Below are positions 8,105-16,727 of a stretch of DNA of 64,000 nt, piece by piece. Made by a program: the position numbers and the translations under genes. The stretch's first letter is position 1, and every line of letters starts with the position of its first letter. Source of the DNA: Cypionkella sinensis (lineage in GTDB: Bacteria > Pseudomonadota > Alphaproteobacteria > Rhodobacterales > Rhodobacteraceae). Location: contig NZ_JBHRTO010000001.1 in the NCBI RefSeq assembly GCF_042646385.1, forward strand, positions 2,852,001-2,916,000, in the 5' to 3' direction. Under the pieces are notes generated by a model. It worked only from the letters and a program-made list of their open reading frames with translations, was not told the DNA's origin and did not search any database.

Positions 8105-8929
8105 ATGTCGGACCAATCCCAGACCCGCATATCCAAGACTCGCAAAGAACCGGGCGAGGTGTTGCTTTCACTGCGTGGTATTTCCAAGAATTTCGGCGCG
8201 GTCTCGGCGCTGACAGATATTGAACTTGACGTGCGCGCGGGCGAGGTCGTGGCCTTGGTCGGCGACAACGGTGCGGGCAAATCCACCTTGGTCAAGGTGC
8301 TGGCAGGGGTGCATCAGCCGACCTCGGGCAGCATTGAGTTTCAGGGCAAACCCGTATCGATGAACAGCCCCTCCGCCGCGCTGCAATTGGGCATCGCGAC
8401 GGTGTTTCAGGATCTGGCGCTGTGCGAAAATCTGGATGTGGTGGCGAATATCTTTTTGGGGCAAGAGTTGAACCCGTTGCGGCTGGACGAAGTCGCGATG
8501 GAGGTGCGCGCCTGGACCCTGCTGAATGAACTCGCCGCCCGCATCCCTTCGGTGCGCGAACCGATTGCCTCGCTTTCGGGTGGTCAACGGCAGACGGTGG
8601 CGATTGCACGCTCGCTGCTGCTGAACCCCAAGATCATCATGCTGGACGAACCCACGGCGGCACTGGGCGTGGCGCAGACGGCCGAGGTTTTGAACCTGAT
8701 TGAGCGCGTGCGCGACAAGGGTTTGGGCGTGATCGTGATCAGTCACAACATGGAAGACGTGCGCGCCGTGGCTGACCGCATCGTGGTGCTGCGGCTGGGG
8801 CGCAACAATGGCGTGTTCACGCCGGATGCCAGCAATCAAGAACTTGTGGGCGCGATTACCGGCGCCACCGACAACGCCGTATCCCGCCGCGCCGAGCGGT
8901 TGCGTGAAGCCGCAGGAGAACAAGCATGA
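8105..8929 (+). CDS. Sugar ABC transporter ATP-binding protein (single nucleotide-binding domain)
   Basis: 274-aa ABC ATPase. Walker A GDNGAGKST is at residues 53-61, the signature LSGGQRQ and Walker B IIMLDEPTAALGV follow, and the H-loop is VISHNMEDV. Most CUT2-type sugar importers use a fused double ATPase of about 500 aa (RbsA, XylG). This is the single-domain form, like FrcA, which presumably works as a homodimer. It lies between the binding-protein and permease genes and its stop overlaps the permease start by 4 nt (ATGA). Confidence 0.92.
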   Translation: MSDQSQTRISKTRKEPGEVLLSLRGISKNFGAVSALTDIELDVRAGEVVALVGDNGAGKSTLVKVLAGVHQPTSGSIEFQGKPVSMNSPSAALQLGIATVFQDLALCENLDVVANIFLGQELNPLRLDEVAMEVRAWTLLNELAARIPSVREPIASLSGGQRQTVAIARSLLLNPKIIMLDEPTAALGVAQTAEVLNLIERVRDKGLGVIVISHNMEDVRAVADRIVVLRLGRNNGVFTPDASNQELVGAITGATDNAVSRRAERLREAAGEQA

Positions 8930-10155
8930 GCCAGCAATTAGACCGCGCCGATGCACGCGTGACCCATGCCAGCGGGCTTTCCGGCACGATCAAAGCCTTC
9001 ATGGATCGGGTGAAATCTGGCGATCTGGGGTCTTTGCCCGTGGTGGTGGGTTTGGCGATCATCTGGACGGTGTTTACCGCGCTGAACCCGATTTTCCTGT
9101 CGCCGAATAACCTTGTGAACCTGCTGTTCGATTGCTCGACCACCGGAGTCATAGCACTTGGCATCGTCTGTGTGCTGATGCTGGGCGAAATTGATCTTTC
9201 GGTCGGCTCGATGAGCGGGGTCGGCTCTGCCATGATCGGGGTGATCTGGGTCAATCAGGGCGTGCCGTTACCCGTGGCCATCGGCACGGCTGTTGCTTTG
9301 GGTGCGCTGATCGGGGCGGTGTATGCCACGTTGCGCAATCGGCTGGGGATGCCGAGCTTCGTCTCAACCCTGTCAGGGCTGCTCGCGTTACTGGGCCTGC
9401 AGCTATATATGCTCGGCGCGACGGGGTCGATCAACCTGCCCTATGGGTCGAAAATGGTCGAGTTCGGCCAGTTGATGATCCTGCCCGCTTGGCTGTCCTA
9501 CAGCCTTGCGGTGATACCGGGGATTGTCATGCTGGTGGTGGGGCGTTCGACCAATGCGCGGCGGCGCGCGGCCAATCTTTCAGCGGGGTCGTCCACCGCA
9601 CTGGTGATCAAGGCAGCCCTGACTACTGTGGCGCTGGTGGCGATCGTCGCATACCTGTCCTTAGGTCGCGGTGTGCCGTGGATGTTTGCGCTGTTCGTCG
9701 CACTGGTGTTGGCGATGAACTACGCGCTGACCCGCACGCAATGGGGCCGCTCGATGAAAGCCGTGGGCGGCAATGCCGAAGCGGCGCGGCGCGCAGGCAT
9801 CAATGTGCGCGGCATCTATATCAGCGCCTTCATGCTGTGTTCGGCACTGGCCGCGCTGGGGGGTGTGTTGTCGGCAGCACGCTTGGCATCGTCCAGCCAA
9901 CAGGCCGGAACGGGCGATGTGAACCTGAACGCCATCGCAGCGGCGGTGATCGGTGGCACCAGTCTGTTCGGTGGTCGGGGGTCGGCGTTTTCGGCGCTGC
10001 TCGGGATCATCGTGATCCAGTCGATTGCCAACGGCCTGACGCTTTTGAACCTGAACTCGTCCTTTCGCTACATGATCACCGGGGCCGTGCTGGCCATTGC
10101 AGTGATCGTTGACAGCCTTGCCCGCCAAAGCCGCGCCTCGCACGGCCGGGGCTAA
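8926..10155 (+). CDS. Sugar ABC transporter permease (XylH/RbsC-like)
   Basis: 409-aa polytopic inner-membrane protein of the BPD_transp_2 (CUT2) family with about ten hydrophobic segments. Recognisable stretches are LGEIDLSVGSMSGVGSAMIG near residue 85, GMPSFVSTLSGLLALLGLQ near 140, and near the end GGNAEAARRAGINVRGIYI and AAAVIGGTSLFGGRGS, which hold the ATPase-contact loop and the conserved GGTSLFGG motif. Its length, about 80 residues over RbsC, matches XylH-type permeases. It overlaps the ATPase gene by 4 nt. A small GGCCGG/CCGGCC hairpin (10169-10188) stands between it and rbtD. Confidence 0.92.
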   Translation: MSQQLDRADARVTHASGLSGTIKAFMDRVKSGDLGSLPVVVGLAIIWTVFTALNPIFLSPNNLVNLLFDCSTTGVIALGIVCVLMLGEIDLSVGSMSGVGSAMIGVIWVNQGVPLPVAIGTAVALGALIGAVYATLRNRLGMPSFVSTLSGLLALLGLQLYMLGATGSINLPYGSKMVEFGQLMILPAWLSYSLAVIPGIVMLVVGRSTNARRRAANLSAGSSTALVIKAALTTVALVAIVAYLSLGRGVPWMFALFVALVLAMNYALTRTQWGRSMKAVGGNAEAARRAGINVRGIYISAFMLCSALAALGGVLSAARLASSSQQAGTGDVNLNAIAAAVIGGTSLFGGRGSAFSALLGIIVIQSIANGLTLLNLNSSFRYMITGAVLAIAVIVDSLARQSRASHGRG

Positions 10156-10211
10156 ATGGCGCTCATTGGGCCGGGCATCTGTCCGGCCTGACATCTTCAA
10201 GGAATGAAACC

Positions 10212-10940
10212 ATGTCGAGTGAATTGAACGGAAAAGTCGCGGCTGTCACCGGGGCGGCCTCGGGGATCGGGCTGGAATGTGCGCGGTCCATGCTGCAAGC
10301 GGGCGCGAAAGTGGTGCTGATTGACAGGGCTGAGGACAAGCTGGCCGCGCTTTGTGCCGAGCTTGGCCCCAATGCCATCCCCCTGGTGATTGATCTGACC
10401 AGCCCCACCAGTGTCGCCAGCATGATGCCGCAAATCCTTGCCAAGGCCGGACAGTTGGACATCTTCCATGCCAATGCCGGGGCCTATGTCGGCGGTGATG
10501 TGGTAAACGGCGACCCGGATGTGTGGGACCGCATGCTGAACCTGAACATCAACGCCTCGTTCCGCGCGATCCAATCCGTGCTGCCGCATATGACCGAACG
10601 CCAAACCGGCGATATCATCATGACCTCGTCTATCGCGGGCATTGTGCCAGTGGTGTGGGAGCCGATCTACACCGCATCTAAATTCGCGGTGCAGGCCTTT
10701 GTGCATACGGTCCGGCGGCAGATTGCCAAGCACGGCATCAGGATCGGCGCGGTTTGCCCCGGCCCGGTGGTAACTGCTTTGCTGGATGATTGGCCGAAGG
10801 CGAAGATGGACGAGGCCTTGGCGAATGGCAGCCTGATGATGCCGAAGGAAGTCGCCGATGCGGTCTTGTTCATGCTGACGCGCCCGCGCAATGTGACGAT
10901 CCGGGATCTGGTGATCCTGCCCAATTCGGTGGACCTGTAG
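10212..10940 (+). CDS. rbtD: Ribitol 2-dehydrogenase (D-ribulose-forming)
   Basis: 242-aa SDR that oxidises ribitol to D-ribulose with NAD. I recognise it from near-identity in several blocks to Klebsiella RbtD: VTGAASGIGLECARSM, LDIFHANAGAY, DPDVWDRML, YTASKFAVQAFVHT, LDDWPKAKMDEALANGSL and the C-terminus ILPNSVDL. The cofactor motif TGAASGIG is at 13-20, and the catalytic pair is Tyr153/Lys157 with Ser139/140. The next gene, 3 nt downstream, encodes the kinase that takes D-ribulose, which supports the assignment. An ABC importer precedes it, whereas the enterobacterial rbt operons use a secondary permease. Confidence 0.92.
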   Translation: MSSELNGKVAAVTGAASGIGLECARSMLQAGAKVVLIDRAEDKLAALCAELGPNAIPLVIDLTSPTSVASMMPQILAKAGQLDIFHANAGAYVGGDVVNGDPDVWDRMLNLNINASFRAIQSVLPHMTERQTGDIIMTSSIAGIVPVVWEPIYTASKFAVQAFVHTVRRQIAKHGIRIGAVCPGPVVTALLDDWPKAKMDEALANGSLMMPKEVADAVLFMLTRPRNVTIRDLVILPNSVDL

Positions 10941-10943
10941 ACC

Positions 10944-12548
10944 ATGTATCTGATCGGCATTGACGTAGGCACGGGCAGCGCGCGCGCCGGGGTATTCGAC
11001 GCGCAGGGCGCGATGCTGGCCTCGGCCAAGGCCGATGTGACGATGTGGCGCGAGGCGGGCGCCATTGTCGAGCAATCCTCGGATCAGATCTGGGATGCTG
11101 TCTGCCAATCGGTGAAGGCCGCAGTTGCTGCATCGGGGATTGATCCGGCGCAGGTGGGCGGGATCGGCTTTGATGCCACCTGTTCGCTTGTCGTGCTGGG
11201 CGCGGGCGGGGTTCCGTTGGCGGTGGGGCCTTCGGAAGACCCGGCGCGCAACATCATCGTCTGGATGGATCACCGCGCGGTGGCGCAGGCCGAGCGGATC
11301 AATGCCATGGGCCACCAGGTCCTGAAATACGTGGGCGGCGTAATCTCACCCGAGATGGAGACGCCGAAGCTGTTGTGGCTGCGCGAGAACCGCCCCGCGA
11401 TTTTCAACGCCGCCACGGATTTCTTTGACCTCGCAGATTTCCTGACGTGGAAAGCCAGCGGCAGTCGCGCGCGGTCTACGTGCACCGTCACTTGCAAATG
11501 GACCTATCTGGCGCATCAGGCGCGCTGGGATGCGGGCTATTTCCAGCAGATCGGTTTGGGTGTGTTGGCCGATGAAGGCTTTTCCCGCATCGGCACCGAG
11601 ATGGTCGAACCCGGCACGGCATTGGCGGATGGGCTGACCACGCAAGCCGCGCTTGACCTTGGCCTGCCTGCAGGAATCCAGGTCGCCGCCGGACTGATCG
11701 ACGCCCATGCGGGTGGGGTCGGCACGGTGGGGGCGATGGGGGCGGATGCGACCGATAATATGGCCTATGTCTTTGGCACCTCGTCCTGCACGATGACCAC
11801 CACGGCAGCGCCGCAGTTTGTGCCTGGTGTCTGGGGCCCATATTTCTCGGCCATGGTGCCGGGGATGTGGTTGAACGAGGGCGGGCAATCAGCGGCAGGT
11901 GCCGCCATCGACCATCTGCTGAAACTGCACCCTGCGCATGCCGAGGCTGCCGCCGCCGCCAAAGCTGCGGGCCAACCGCTGGCGGTTTGTCTGGCCAATC
12001 AGGCGTTGGAGCGGGTCAGCACCGCCTCGGATGCAGTTGATCTGGCGGGTGGGGTGCATGTGGTGCCAGAATTCCTCGGCAACCGCGCGCCCTTCGCCGA
12101 CCCGCATGCCCGCGCACTGATTGCGGGCCTGGGCATGGATGAGGATCTGACAAGCCTTGTGCAGCTTTACATCGCGGGGCTGTGTGGCATCGGCTACGGA
12201 TTGCGCCAGATCATCGACACCCAAGCGGCGCATGGCGCGCCGATCCAGCGAGTGATGATCAGCGGCGGCGCTGGCCAACATGATCTGGTGCGGCAGGTCT
12301 TGGCGGACAGCACGGGCGTTGCCGTGGTGGCAACCGAGGCGGATGAGCCTGTTCTGCTTGGCTCGGCGATTCTGGCGGCGGTTGCGGCGGGGCAGTATGC
12401 AACGATCCCGCAGGCTATGGCGGCGATGTCGCGGCTGAAACAGGATTTTCCGCCCAGCACGGGGCGGCACAACCGTGTTCACGCGGCGCGATACGAGGCT
12501 TTCAAGGCCCTGCAAGCCACTGCGCGTCTGGTGCGCTCGGCATCGTAG
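10944..12548 (+). CDS. rbtK: D-ribulokinase (FGGY family)
   Basis: 534-aa FGGY carbohydrate kinase that phosphorylates D-ribulose to D-ribulose 5-phosphate. The N-terminus MYLIGIDVGTGSARAGVFD is the phosphate-1 motif, and GIGFDATCSLVV, IIVWMDHRAVAQAERI and GGVISPEMETPKLLWL closely match Klebsiella RbtK and the pentulose-kinase subgroup (TIGR01315-like). The C-terminal domain has the adenosine-binding MISGGAGQHDLVRQVLAD and the closing region EADEPVLLGSAILAAVA. It is directly behind rbtD and last in the operon, followed by a terminator. Ribitol would therefore enter the pentose phosphate pathway in two steps after uptake. Confidence 0.92.
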   Translation: MYLIGIDVGTGSARAGVFDAQGAMLASAKADVTMWREAGAIVEQSSDQIWDAVCQSVKAAVAASGIDPAQVGGIGFDATCSLVVLGAGGVPLAVGPSEDPARNIIVWMDHRAVAQAERINAMGHQVLKYVGGVISPEMETPKLLWLRENRPAIFNAATDFFDLADFLTWKASGSRARSTCTVTCKWTYLAHQARWDAGYFQQIGLGVLADEGFSRIGTEMVEPGTALADGLTTQAALDLGLPAGIQVAAGLIDAHAGGVGTVGAMGADATDNMAYVFGTSSCTMTTTAAPQFVPGVWGPYFSAMVPGMWLNEGGQSAAGAAIDHLLKLHPAHAEAAAAAKAAGQPLAVCLANQALERVSTASDAVDLAGGVHVVPEFLGNRAPFADPHARALIAGLGMDEDLTSLVQLYIAGLCGIGYGLRQIIDTQAAHGAPIQRVMISGGAGQHDLVRQVLADSTGVAVVATEADEPVLLGSAILAAVAAGQYATIPQAMAAMSRLKQDFPPSTGRHNRVHAARYEAFKALQATARLVRSAS

Positions 12549-12573
12549 AACGGCCGTTTTTAGGGCCGTTTTT
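12549..12573 (+). terminator. Rho-independent terminator after rbtK
   Basis: Stem AACGGCC (12549-12555) pairs with GGCCGTT (12564-12570), followed by a T-rich tail. A T-run also lies inside the loop. It starts right after the rbtK stop codon and ends 9 bp before the stop of the convergent RTX gene, so it probably serves both strands. Confidence 0.8.
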
Positions 12574-12581
12574 CTTGTGAA

Positions 12582-13763
12582 CTACAGGATAAAGTCCGAG
12601 GCGGTCAGCGCCAGATTTCCGGTCAGCACGATACGGAAATCCGCCACGCCATCGCCATTCACATCGCCCAGAACAAACGTATCTGCGCCACTGGTCTGAA
12701 GCCGCAGCTGGCCCGCGACATTCGTGAAAGCGCCCGCGACGAACGTGAAAGCGTCATTGGCGGGCGTGGTGGATCGAGCGTCAATGACGGAAAGGTCGAT
12801 CTTGTCTTCGCCAATGCGGAAATCGCTGATCCGGTCGGACAGCGCATTGTTGGCGCTGTCGCTGATTTTCTGGAAAACGAATACATCTTCATAGCTGCCC
12901 GTCGTTCCAACATCGCCGGTCAACACATCACGTCCCGCGCCGCCAAAAAGGCTGTCTGCGCCGGTCGCGCCCACCATCACATCATTGCCGATGCCGCCTG
13001 ACAGAAGATCGTTGCCACTTCCAGACGACAGCGTGTCATTGCCACTGTCTCCGAACACCCTGTCATCGCCTGCGCCGCCAAACGGCTTGTCAGATCCCGA
13101 GTCGCCGTTCAGACGGTTGTCCCCACCGTTGCCCAGAATTGTGTTGGCCAATGCGTTGCCGGTGCCGTTGATATCGCCCGCGCCAAGCAGCGTCAGATTA
13201 TCAAAATTGTCGCCCAATTCAAAACTGACGGTGGATTTCACCAGATCAACGCCCAGCCCGACACCCTCGGACAGATCAAAACTGGTTCCGTCAACGATGA
13301 ATGTATCATTGCCGTCACCGCCATAATCCGTCCCGTCAATCTGCGCCCCACGCAGATCGACAACGTCATTGCCGCTCGACAGATCAAGAAAACCAAGCAC
13401 GCTGCCGCCACCGCCATAGAAACGGTCGTCACCAGAGTCCAAATTGATATCACCAGTGATGTGGCCTGAGTTTGTCAGCACATCTGCGCCACCGCCAAGT
13501 GCAACCGCGAACCCGGCTGTGGTGAAAATTTCACCGCGATTGGCCAGCACGTCCGCGAAAGAACTCGATGTGATCCCCGCGTCTTGCCCGTAGAGATAGC
13601 CATAATTGGTCAGCGCAAGCTGAGAACCCGCCGACACAATCGCCCCACCAGAAATGCTGCCCGTTGACAGGATGTTTACCGTCAAAGGATCGGTGGTGCC
13701 GAACTGGAAGATGCCGTAATAGCCCAGACTTGAGAAGATCGAGCCCGCAAGATTGATCGTCAC
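12582..13763 (-). CDS. RTX calcium-binding protein with serralysin-type C-terminus (frameshifted N-terminus)
   Basis: 393 aa read from the first in-frame initiator, a GTG at 13763. The N-terminal 170 residues have hydrophobic/Gly-Asn repeats of beta-helix character (LTNYGYLYGQDAGI, LANRGEIFTTAGFAVALGGG). Then come RTX-type nonapeptides (GGAGDDRVF, GDSGNDTLS, GSGNDLLSG, GGAGRDVLTG) that bind Ca and fold after secretion. The last 100 residues (FVFQKISDSANNALSDRI, DFRIGEDKIDLS, final DFIL) match the peptidase M10 C-terminal domain and a type I secretion signal. No protease active site is present. The same frame is open and protein-like upstream of the GTG (NYLITAPTFLESENSYAVG) but has no ATG, GTG or TTG start; the true start seems to be at 13912 in another frame. 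No ABC/MFP secretion genes are adjacent. Confidence 0.75.
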   Translation of the reverse strand: MTINLAGSIFSSLGYYGIFQFGTTDPLTVNILSTGSISGGAIVSAGSQLALTNYGYLYGQDAGITSSSFADVLANRGEIFTTAGFAVALGGGADVLTNSGHITGDINLDSGDDRFYGGGGSVLGFLDLSSGNDVVDLRGAQIDGTDYGGDGNDTFIVDGTSFDLSEGVGLGVDLVKSTVSFELGDNFDNLTLLGAGDINGTGNALANTILGNGGDNRLNGDSGSDKPFGGAGDDRVFGDSGNDTLSSGSGNDLLSGGIGNDVMVGATGADSLFGGAGRDVLTGDVGTTGSYEDVFVFQKISDSANNALSDRISDFRIGEDKIDLSVIDARSTTPANDAFTFVAGAFTNVAGQLRLQTSGADTFVLGDVNGDGVADFRIVLTGNLALTASDFIL

Positions 13764-13831
13764 AGCACCAATATTGGCGTCGATGCCGACGGCATAGCTG
13801 TTTTCCGACTCAAGAAATGTTGGGGCAGTGA

Positions 13832-13912
13832 TCAGGTAATTGCGCCCGCAGAAATCGTCAGTGCGCAGGTGTTTCCGGCTGATACAGAAACACTGGTTGA
13901 AATAACTGGCAT
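13832..13912 (-). pseudogene. Displaced N-terminus of the RTX gene (out of frame)
   Basis: A 26-codon frame from the ATG at 13912 reads MPVISTSVSVSAGN then TCALTISAGAIT before TGA (13832-13834). Its composition matches the beta-helix start of the protein encoded next to it in a different frame, which resumes with LITAPTFLESENSY. Re-reading one base near 13835 (a -1 shift, or one base deleted) joins the two into a continuous protein of about 440 aa. This is either a disabling indel, a sequence error or, less likely, programmed frameshifting. The rest of the gap to RNase D (13913-14066) shows nothing else I can name. Confidence 0.6.
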
Positions 13913-14066
13913 TTATCGCTCAGTTAAAAGGGGTTCTGAGAACCGTTCAATGCACTGACATTGCGCCCCACCGCCCAGTTCTGTCAATCGACGCGGCGCT
14001 GGTTGAGTTTGCGGGGCTTTGCGCCTATCACCGTGGCAACCAAAGACATTGCAAAAGGCGGCATCC

Positions 14067-14681
14067 GTGGCCATTCATCTTTACCAGAACGACCTGCCCG
14101 CAGGGCTGAAACTTGGCCCGATTGTGGCGATTGACACCGAAACCATGGGCCTGAATCCGATGCGCGATAGGCTGTGTCTGGTGCAACTGTCGTCGGGCGA
14201 TGGCAATGCGCATCTGGTGCAGATCGCGCGCGGTCAGAAATCGGCCCCGAACCTTGAAGCTTTGCTGACCGACCCTGCGGTGATCAAGTTGTTCCACTTT
14301 GGCCGCTTTGACATTGCCGCGATGAAGCAGGCGTTTGGCGTCACGACAGCGCCGGTCTGGTGCACCAAGATTGCCGCCAAGCTGATCCGCACCTTCACCG
14401 ACCGCCACGGGCTGAAATATCTGCTGAACGAACTGGTGGGCGTCGATGTCTCCAAGCAGCAGCAGACCTCGGATTGGGGATCGGCGGTGCTGACCGATGC
14501 GCAAAAGGAATATGCAGCATCAGACGTGCTGTATCTGCACAAGCTGATGAAGGCGCTCGAGGCTATTCTGATCCGCGAAGACCGTCTGGATCTGGCCCAG
14601 CGTTGCTTTGATTTCCTGCCCACCCGCGCCGAATTGGATCTTCTGGGATGGGACGAGCCGAATGACCTCTTCCACCACTGA
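14067..14681 (+). CDS. rnd: Ribonuclease D, short form
   Basis: 204-aa DEDDy 3'-5' exoribonuclease. Exo I is AIDTETMGL (Asp23, Glu25), Exo II lies in LFHFGRFDIAAM and Exo III is YAASDVLYLHKL. It consists of the exonuclease domain only; the HRDC domains of E. coli RNase D are missing, as is usual for the short alphaproteobacterial form. I chose the GTG at 14067 (MAIHLYQNDLPAG) because homologues begin there; the frame extends to 14019. The role is trimming of structured RNA 3' ends, including tRNA precursors. The stop overlaps the kdsD start by 20 nt. Confidence 0.88.
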   Translation: MAIHLYQNDLPAGLKLGPIVAIDTETMGLNPMRDRLCLVQLSSGDGNAHLVQIARGQKSAPNLEALLTDPAVIKLFHFGRFDIAAMKQAFGVTTAPVWCTKIAAKLIRTFTDRHGLKYLLNELVGVDVSKQQQTSDWGSAVLTDAQKEYAASDVLYLHKLMKALEAILIREDRLDLAQRCFDFLPTRAELDLLGWDEPNDLFHH

Positions 14682-15624
14682 TCTGCTGACTACGGGCAAA
14701 CGCGTTATCCGGCGCGAGGCCGAGGCTTTGATGATCCTAGCCGATCATCTGGAGCCTTCCTTTGCGCAGGCGGCAGAGCTGATCCTGGCGGCAACCGGCA
14801 GGGTGATCGTCTCGGGCATGGGGAAATCCGGCCATGTCGCGCGCAAGATCGCGGCAACACTGGCCAGCACCGGCACGCCCGCACATTTCGTGCATCCCGG
14901 CGAGGCCAGCCATGGCGATCTGGGGATGCTGACCAAGGGCGATGTGGCACTGGTCTTGTCAAACTCGGGCGAGACGGTGGAACTGGCCGATATCATCGCC
15001 CACACCCGCCGTTTCGGAATCCCGTTGATTGCCGTCGCTTCACGGGCCGATAGCACGCTGGTGCGGCAATCGGATGCAGCGATTCTGTTGCCCGAAGCCC
15101 CCGAAGCCTGTGAAACCGGCATCGTGCCAACAACTTCAACCACGATGATGTTGGCTTTGGGCGATGCGTTGGCGGTGGCCCTGATGGAACACCGCGCCTT
15201 TACACCCGAACATTTCCGCATGTTCCATCCGGGTGGGAAACTGGGCGCGAAACTGCTGAAGGTGCGCGATCTGATGCACGCCGATCTGCCGCTGATAGAT
15301 GCCACAGCGCCGATGACCGAGGCTTTGCTGGTGATCAGCCAAAAGGGCTTTGGCGTGGTGGGCGTCACAGAGGCTGGCGCGCTGGCGGGCATCATCACCG
15401 ATGGCGACTTGCGGCGTCACATGGATGGCTTGCTCAGCCTGACCGCGGGTGCGGTGATGACGCGCAATCCGCGCACTGTGGCCCCCGATGCTTTGGCCGA
15501 AGCGGCGGTGCTGGTGATGAACGAACGCAAGATCACCTGCCTGTTCGCGGTTGATCCCGCCCTGCCCGGTCAGCCGCTTGGCATAGTGCATATCCACGAC
15601 TGTTTGCGCGCGGGGGTGGTCTGA
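14662..15624 (+). CDS. kdsD: D-arabinose 5-phosphate isomerase (KpsF/GutQ family)
   Basis: 320-aa enzyme that converts D-ribulose 5-phosphate to D-arabinose 5-phosphate, the first step of Kdo synthesis. The SIS domain comes first (VIVSGMGKSGHVARKIAATL, HGDLGML, LSNSGETVE), followed by a CBS pair (VRDLMHADLP, IITDGDLRRHMDG, AVMTRNPRTV). The start at 14662 (MTSSTTDLL) lies within the RNase D gene. The next gene, lptC, starts within the stop codon (TGATG), so the genes are coupled. The neighbours lptC-lptA-lptB make the LPS role more likely than the GutQ or capsule-type roles. kdsB, which acts later in the pathway, is at 26353 in this window. Confidence 0.92.
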   Translation: MTSSTTDLLTTGKRVIRREAEALMILADHLEPSFAQAAELILAATGRVIVSGMGKSGHVARKIAATLASTGTPAHFVHPGEASHGDLGMLTKGDVALVLSNSGETVELADIIAHTRRFGIPLIAVASRADSTLVRQSDAAILLPEAPEACETGIVPTTSTTMMLALGDALAVALMEHRAFTPEHFRMFHPGGKLGAKLLKVRDLMHADLPLIDATAPMTEALLVISQKGFGVVGVTEAGALAGIITDGDLRRHMDGLLSLTAGAVMTRNPRTVAPDALAEAAVLVMNERKITCLFAVDPALPGQPLGIVHIHDCLRAGVV

Positions 15625-16226
15625 TGCCGATTCCGCGCCGGGATAAATGGCATTCGCGCTTGGTATCGGTGCTGAAAGTATTGCTGCCGCTGATCGCGCT
15701 GGTGCTGCTGTCGACGCTGTTTTTGTTCTCACGCAAGATCAACCCCGAAGACGCGATCCCCTATGCCTCGGTTGACGTGGAAGATCGCCTGCGCGACCCA
15801 AAAATGACCGATGCGGGCTTTGCCGGTATGACCTCGGACGGCGCCTCGCTGAGCATTCAGGCGAACGAGGCCAAGCCAACAGCGGAAGGCGGCGCCTTGA
15901 AACTGGTGCAGGGGGTTTTGCAAACCCCAGATGGTGCCAAGACAGACCTCGCATCAGGCGCGGTGGCGCTGAACTCTGCACAAAAGCTGATCGAGCTGAC
16001 CGATGGGGCTGAATTGCGCGCATCGAACGGCTATGTCGTGCAAGCGCCCGGCTTCGGGGTTTCCACGGAAACGACCCGCGTTGAAAGCCGTGGCACGATC
16101 AGCGCGATTGGCCCCGGCGGGCAACTGACGGCGGATCATATGGTGCTTTCGCAGCAAGGCGCTGCCGGTCCATATCTTCTGGTTTTCAACGGTAATGTGC
16201 GGCTGCTATACCAGCCCAAGAGATAA
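15624..16226 (+). CDS. lptC: LPS export system periplasmic protein LptC
   Basis: 200-aa bitopic inner-membrane protein. One transmembrane helix lies at about residues 13-36 (LVSVLKVLLPLIALVLLSTLF), followed by a periplasmic beta-jellyroll domain. LptC docks on LptB2FG and passes LPS to LptA. Sequence conservation in LptC is low; the assignment rests on length, topology and its position between kdsD and lptA. It starts inside the kdsD stop codon. lptF and lptG are not in the window. Confidence 0.85.
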   Translation: MPIPRRDKWHSRLVSVLKVLLPLIALVLLSTLFLFSRKINPEDAIPYASVDVEDRLRDPKMTDAGFAGMTSDGASLSIQANEAKPTAEGGALKLVQGVLQTPDGAKTDLASGAVALNSAQKLIELTDGAELRASNGYVVQAPGFGVSTETTRVESRGTISAIGPGGQLTADHMVLSQQGAAGPYLLVFNGNVRLLYQPKR

Positions 16227-16238
16227 CAGGATTTTCCG

Positions 16239-16727
16239 ATGCTTCGTCATATCGCTTGTTCCGCCGCGCTGGTATTGACCTTGGCGCAATCTGCTTTGGC
16301 CGAAGGCGCGCAAGTGGCGTTCGGTGGGCTGAAGGGTGACACGACGGCGCAGGTCGAAATGAATGCGGATACGCTGACGGTGAACCAGGCCGATGGCACA
16401 GCGGTGTTTTCCGGCAACGTGGTGGTATCGCAGGGCGCGATGAAACTGTCGGCGAATGAGGTGCGCGTGGCCTACGGTGCCGACAAGACCAGTATCGAGA
16501 CGCTCTATGCTTCGGGCAATGTGCTGCTGGTGAACGCGACCGATGCCGCACAGGCCGATAACGCGGTTTATACCATTGCCAGCGGTGAGGTGGTGATGAC
16601 CGGCAACGTGCTGCTGACCCAAGGGCAGGCCGCCATGTCGGCGGGCAAACTGGTGATTGATCTGAAAACTGGCCTTGGTCGCATGGAGGGCCGGGTGAAA
16701 ACGACCTTCGTGCCGGGGAAGAAGTGA
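16239..16727 (+). CDS. lptA: LPS transport periplasmic protein LptA (OstA-like)
   Basis: 162-aa periplasmic protein with a signal peptide cleaved after ALA at about residue 21. The OstA/LptA jellyroll region contains MNADTLTVNQADGTAVFSGN, VVVSQGAMKLSANEVRVAYG and NVLLTQGQAAMSAGKL, the repeating strands that stack into the LPS bridge to the outer membrane. The gene is 12 nt after lptC and overlaps lptB by one base (TGATG). Confidence 0.9.
   Translation: MLRHIACSAALVLTLAQSALAEGAQVAFGGLKGDTTAQVEMNADTLTVNQADGTAVFSGNVVVSQGAMKLSANEVRVAYGADKTSIETLYASGNVLLVNATDAAQADNAVYTIASGEVVMTGNVLLTQGQAAMSAGKLVIDLKTGLGRMEGRVKTTFVPGKK

Noticed and set aside
12582..13763. Serralysin metalloprotease
   Set aside because: The C-terminal domain is of the serralysin type but no HExxHxxGxxH zinc site occurs anywhere in the frame.
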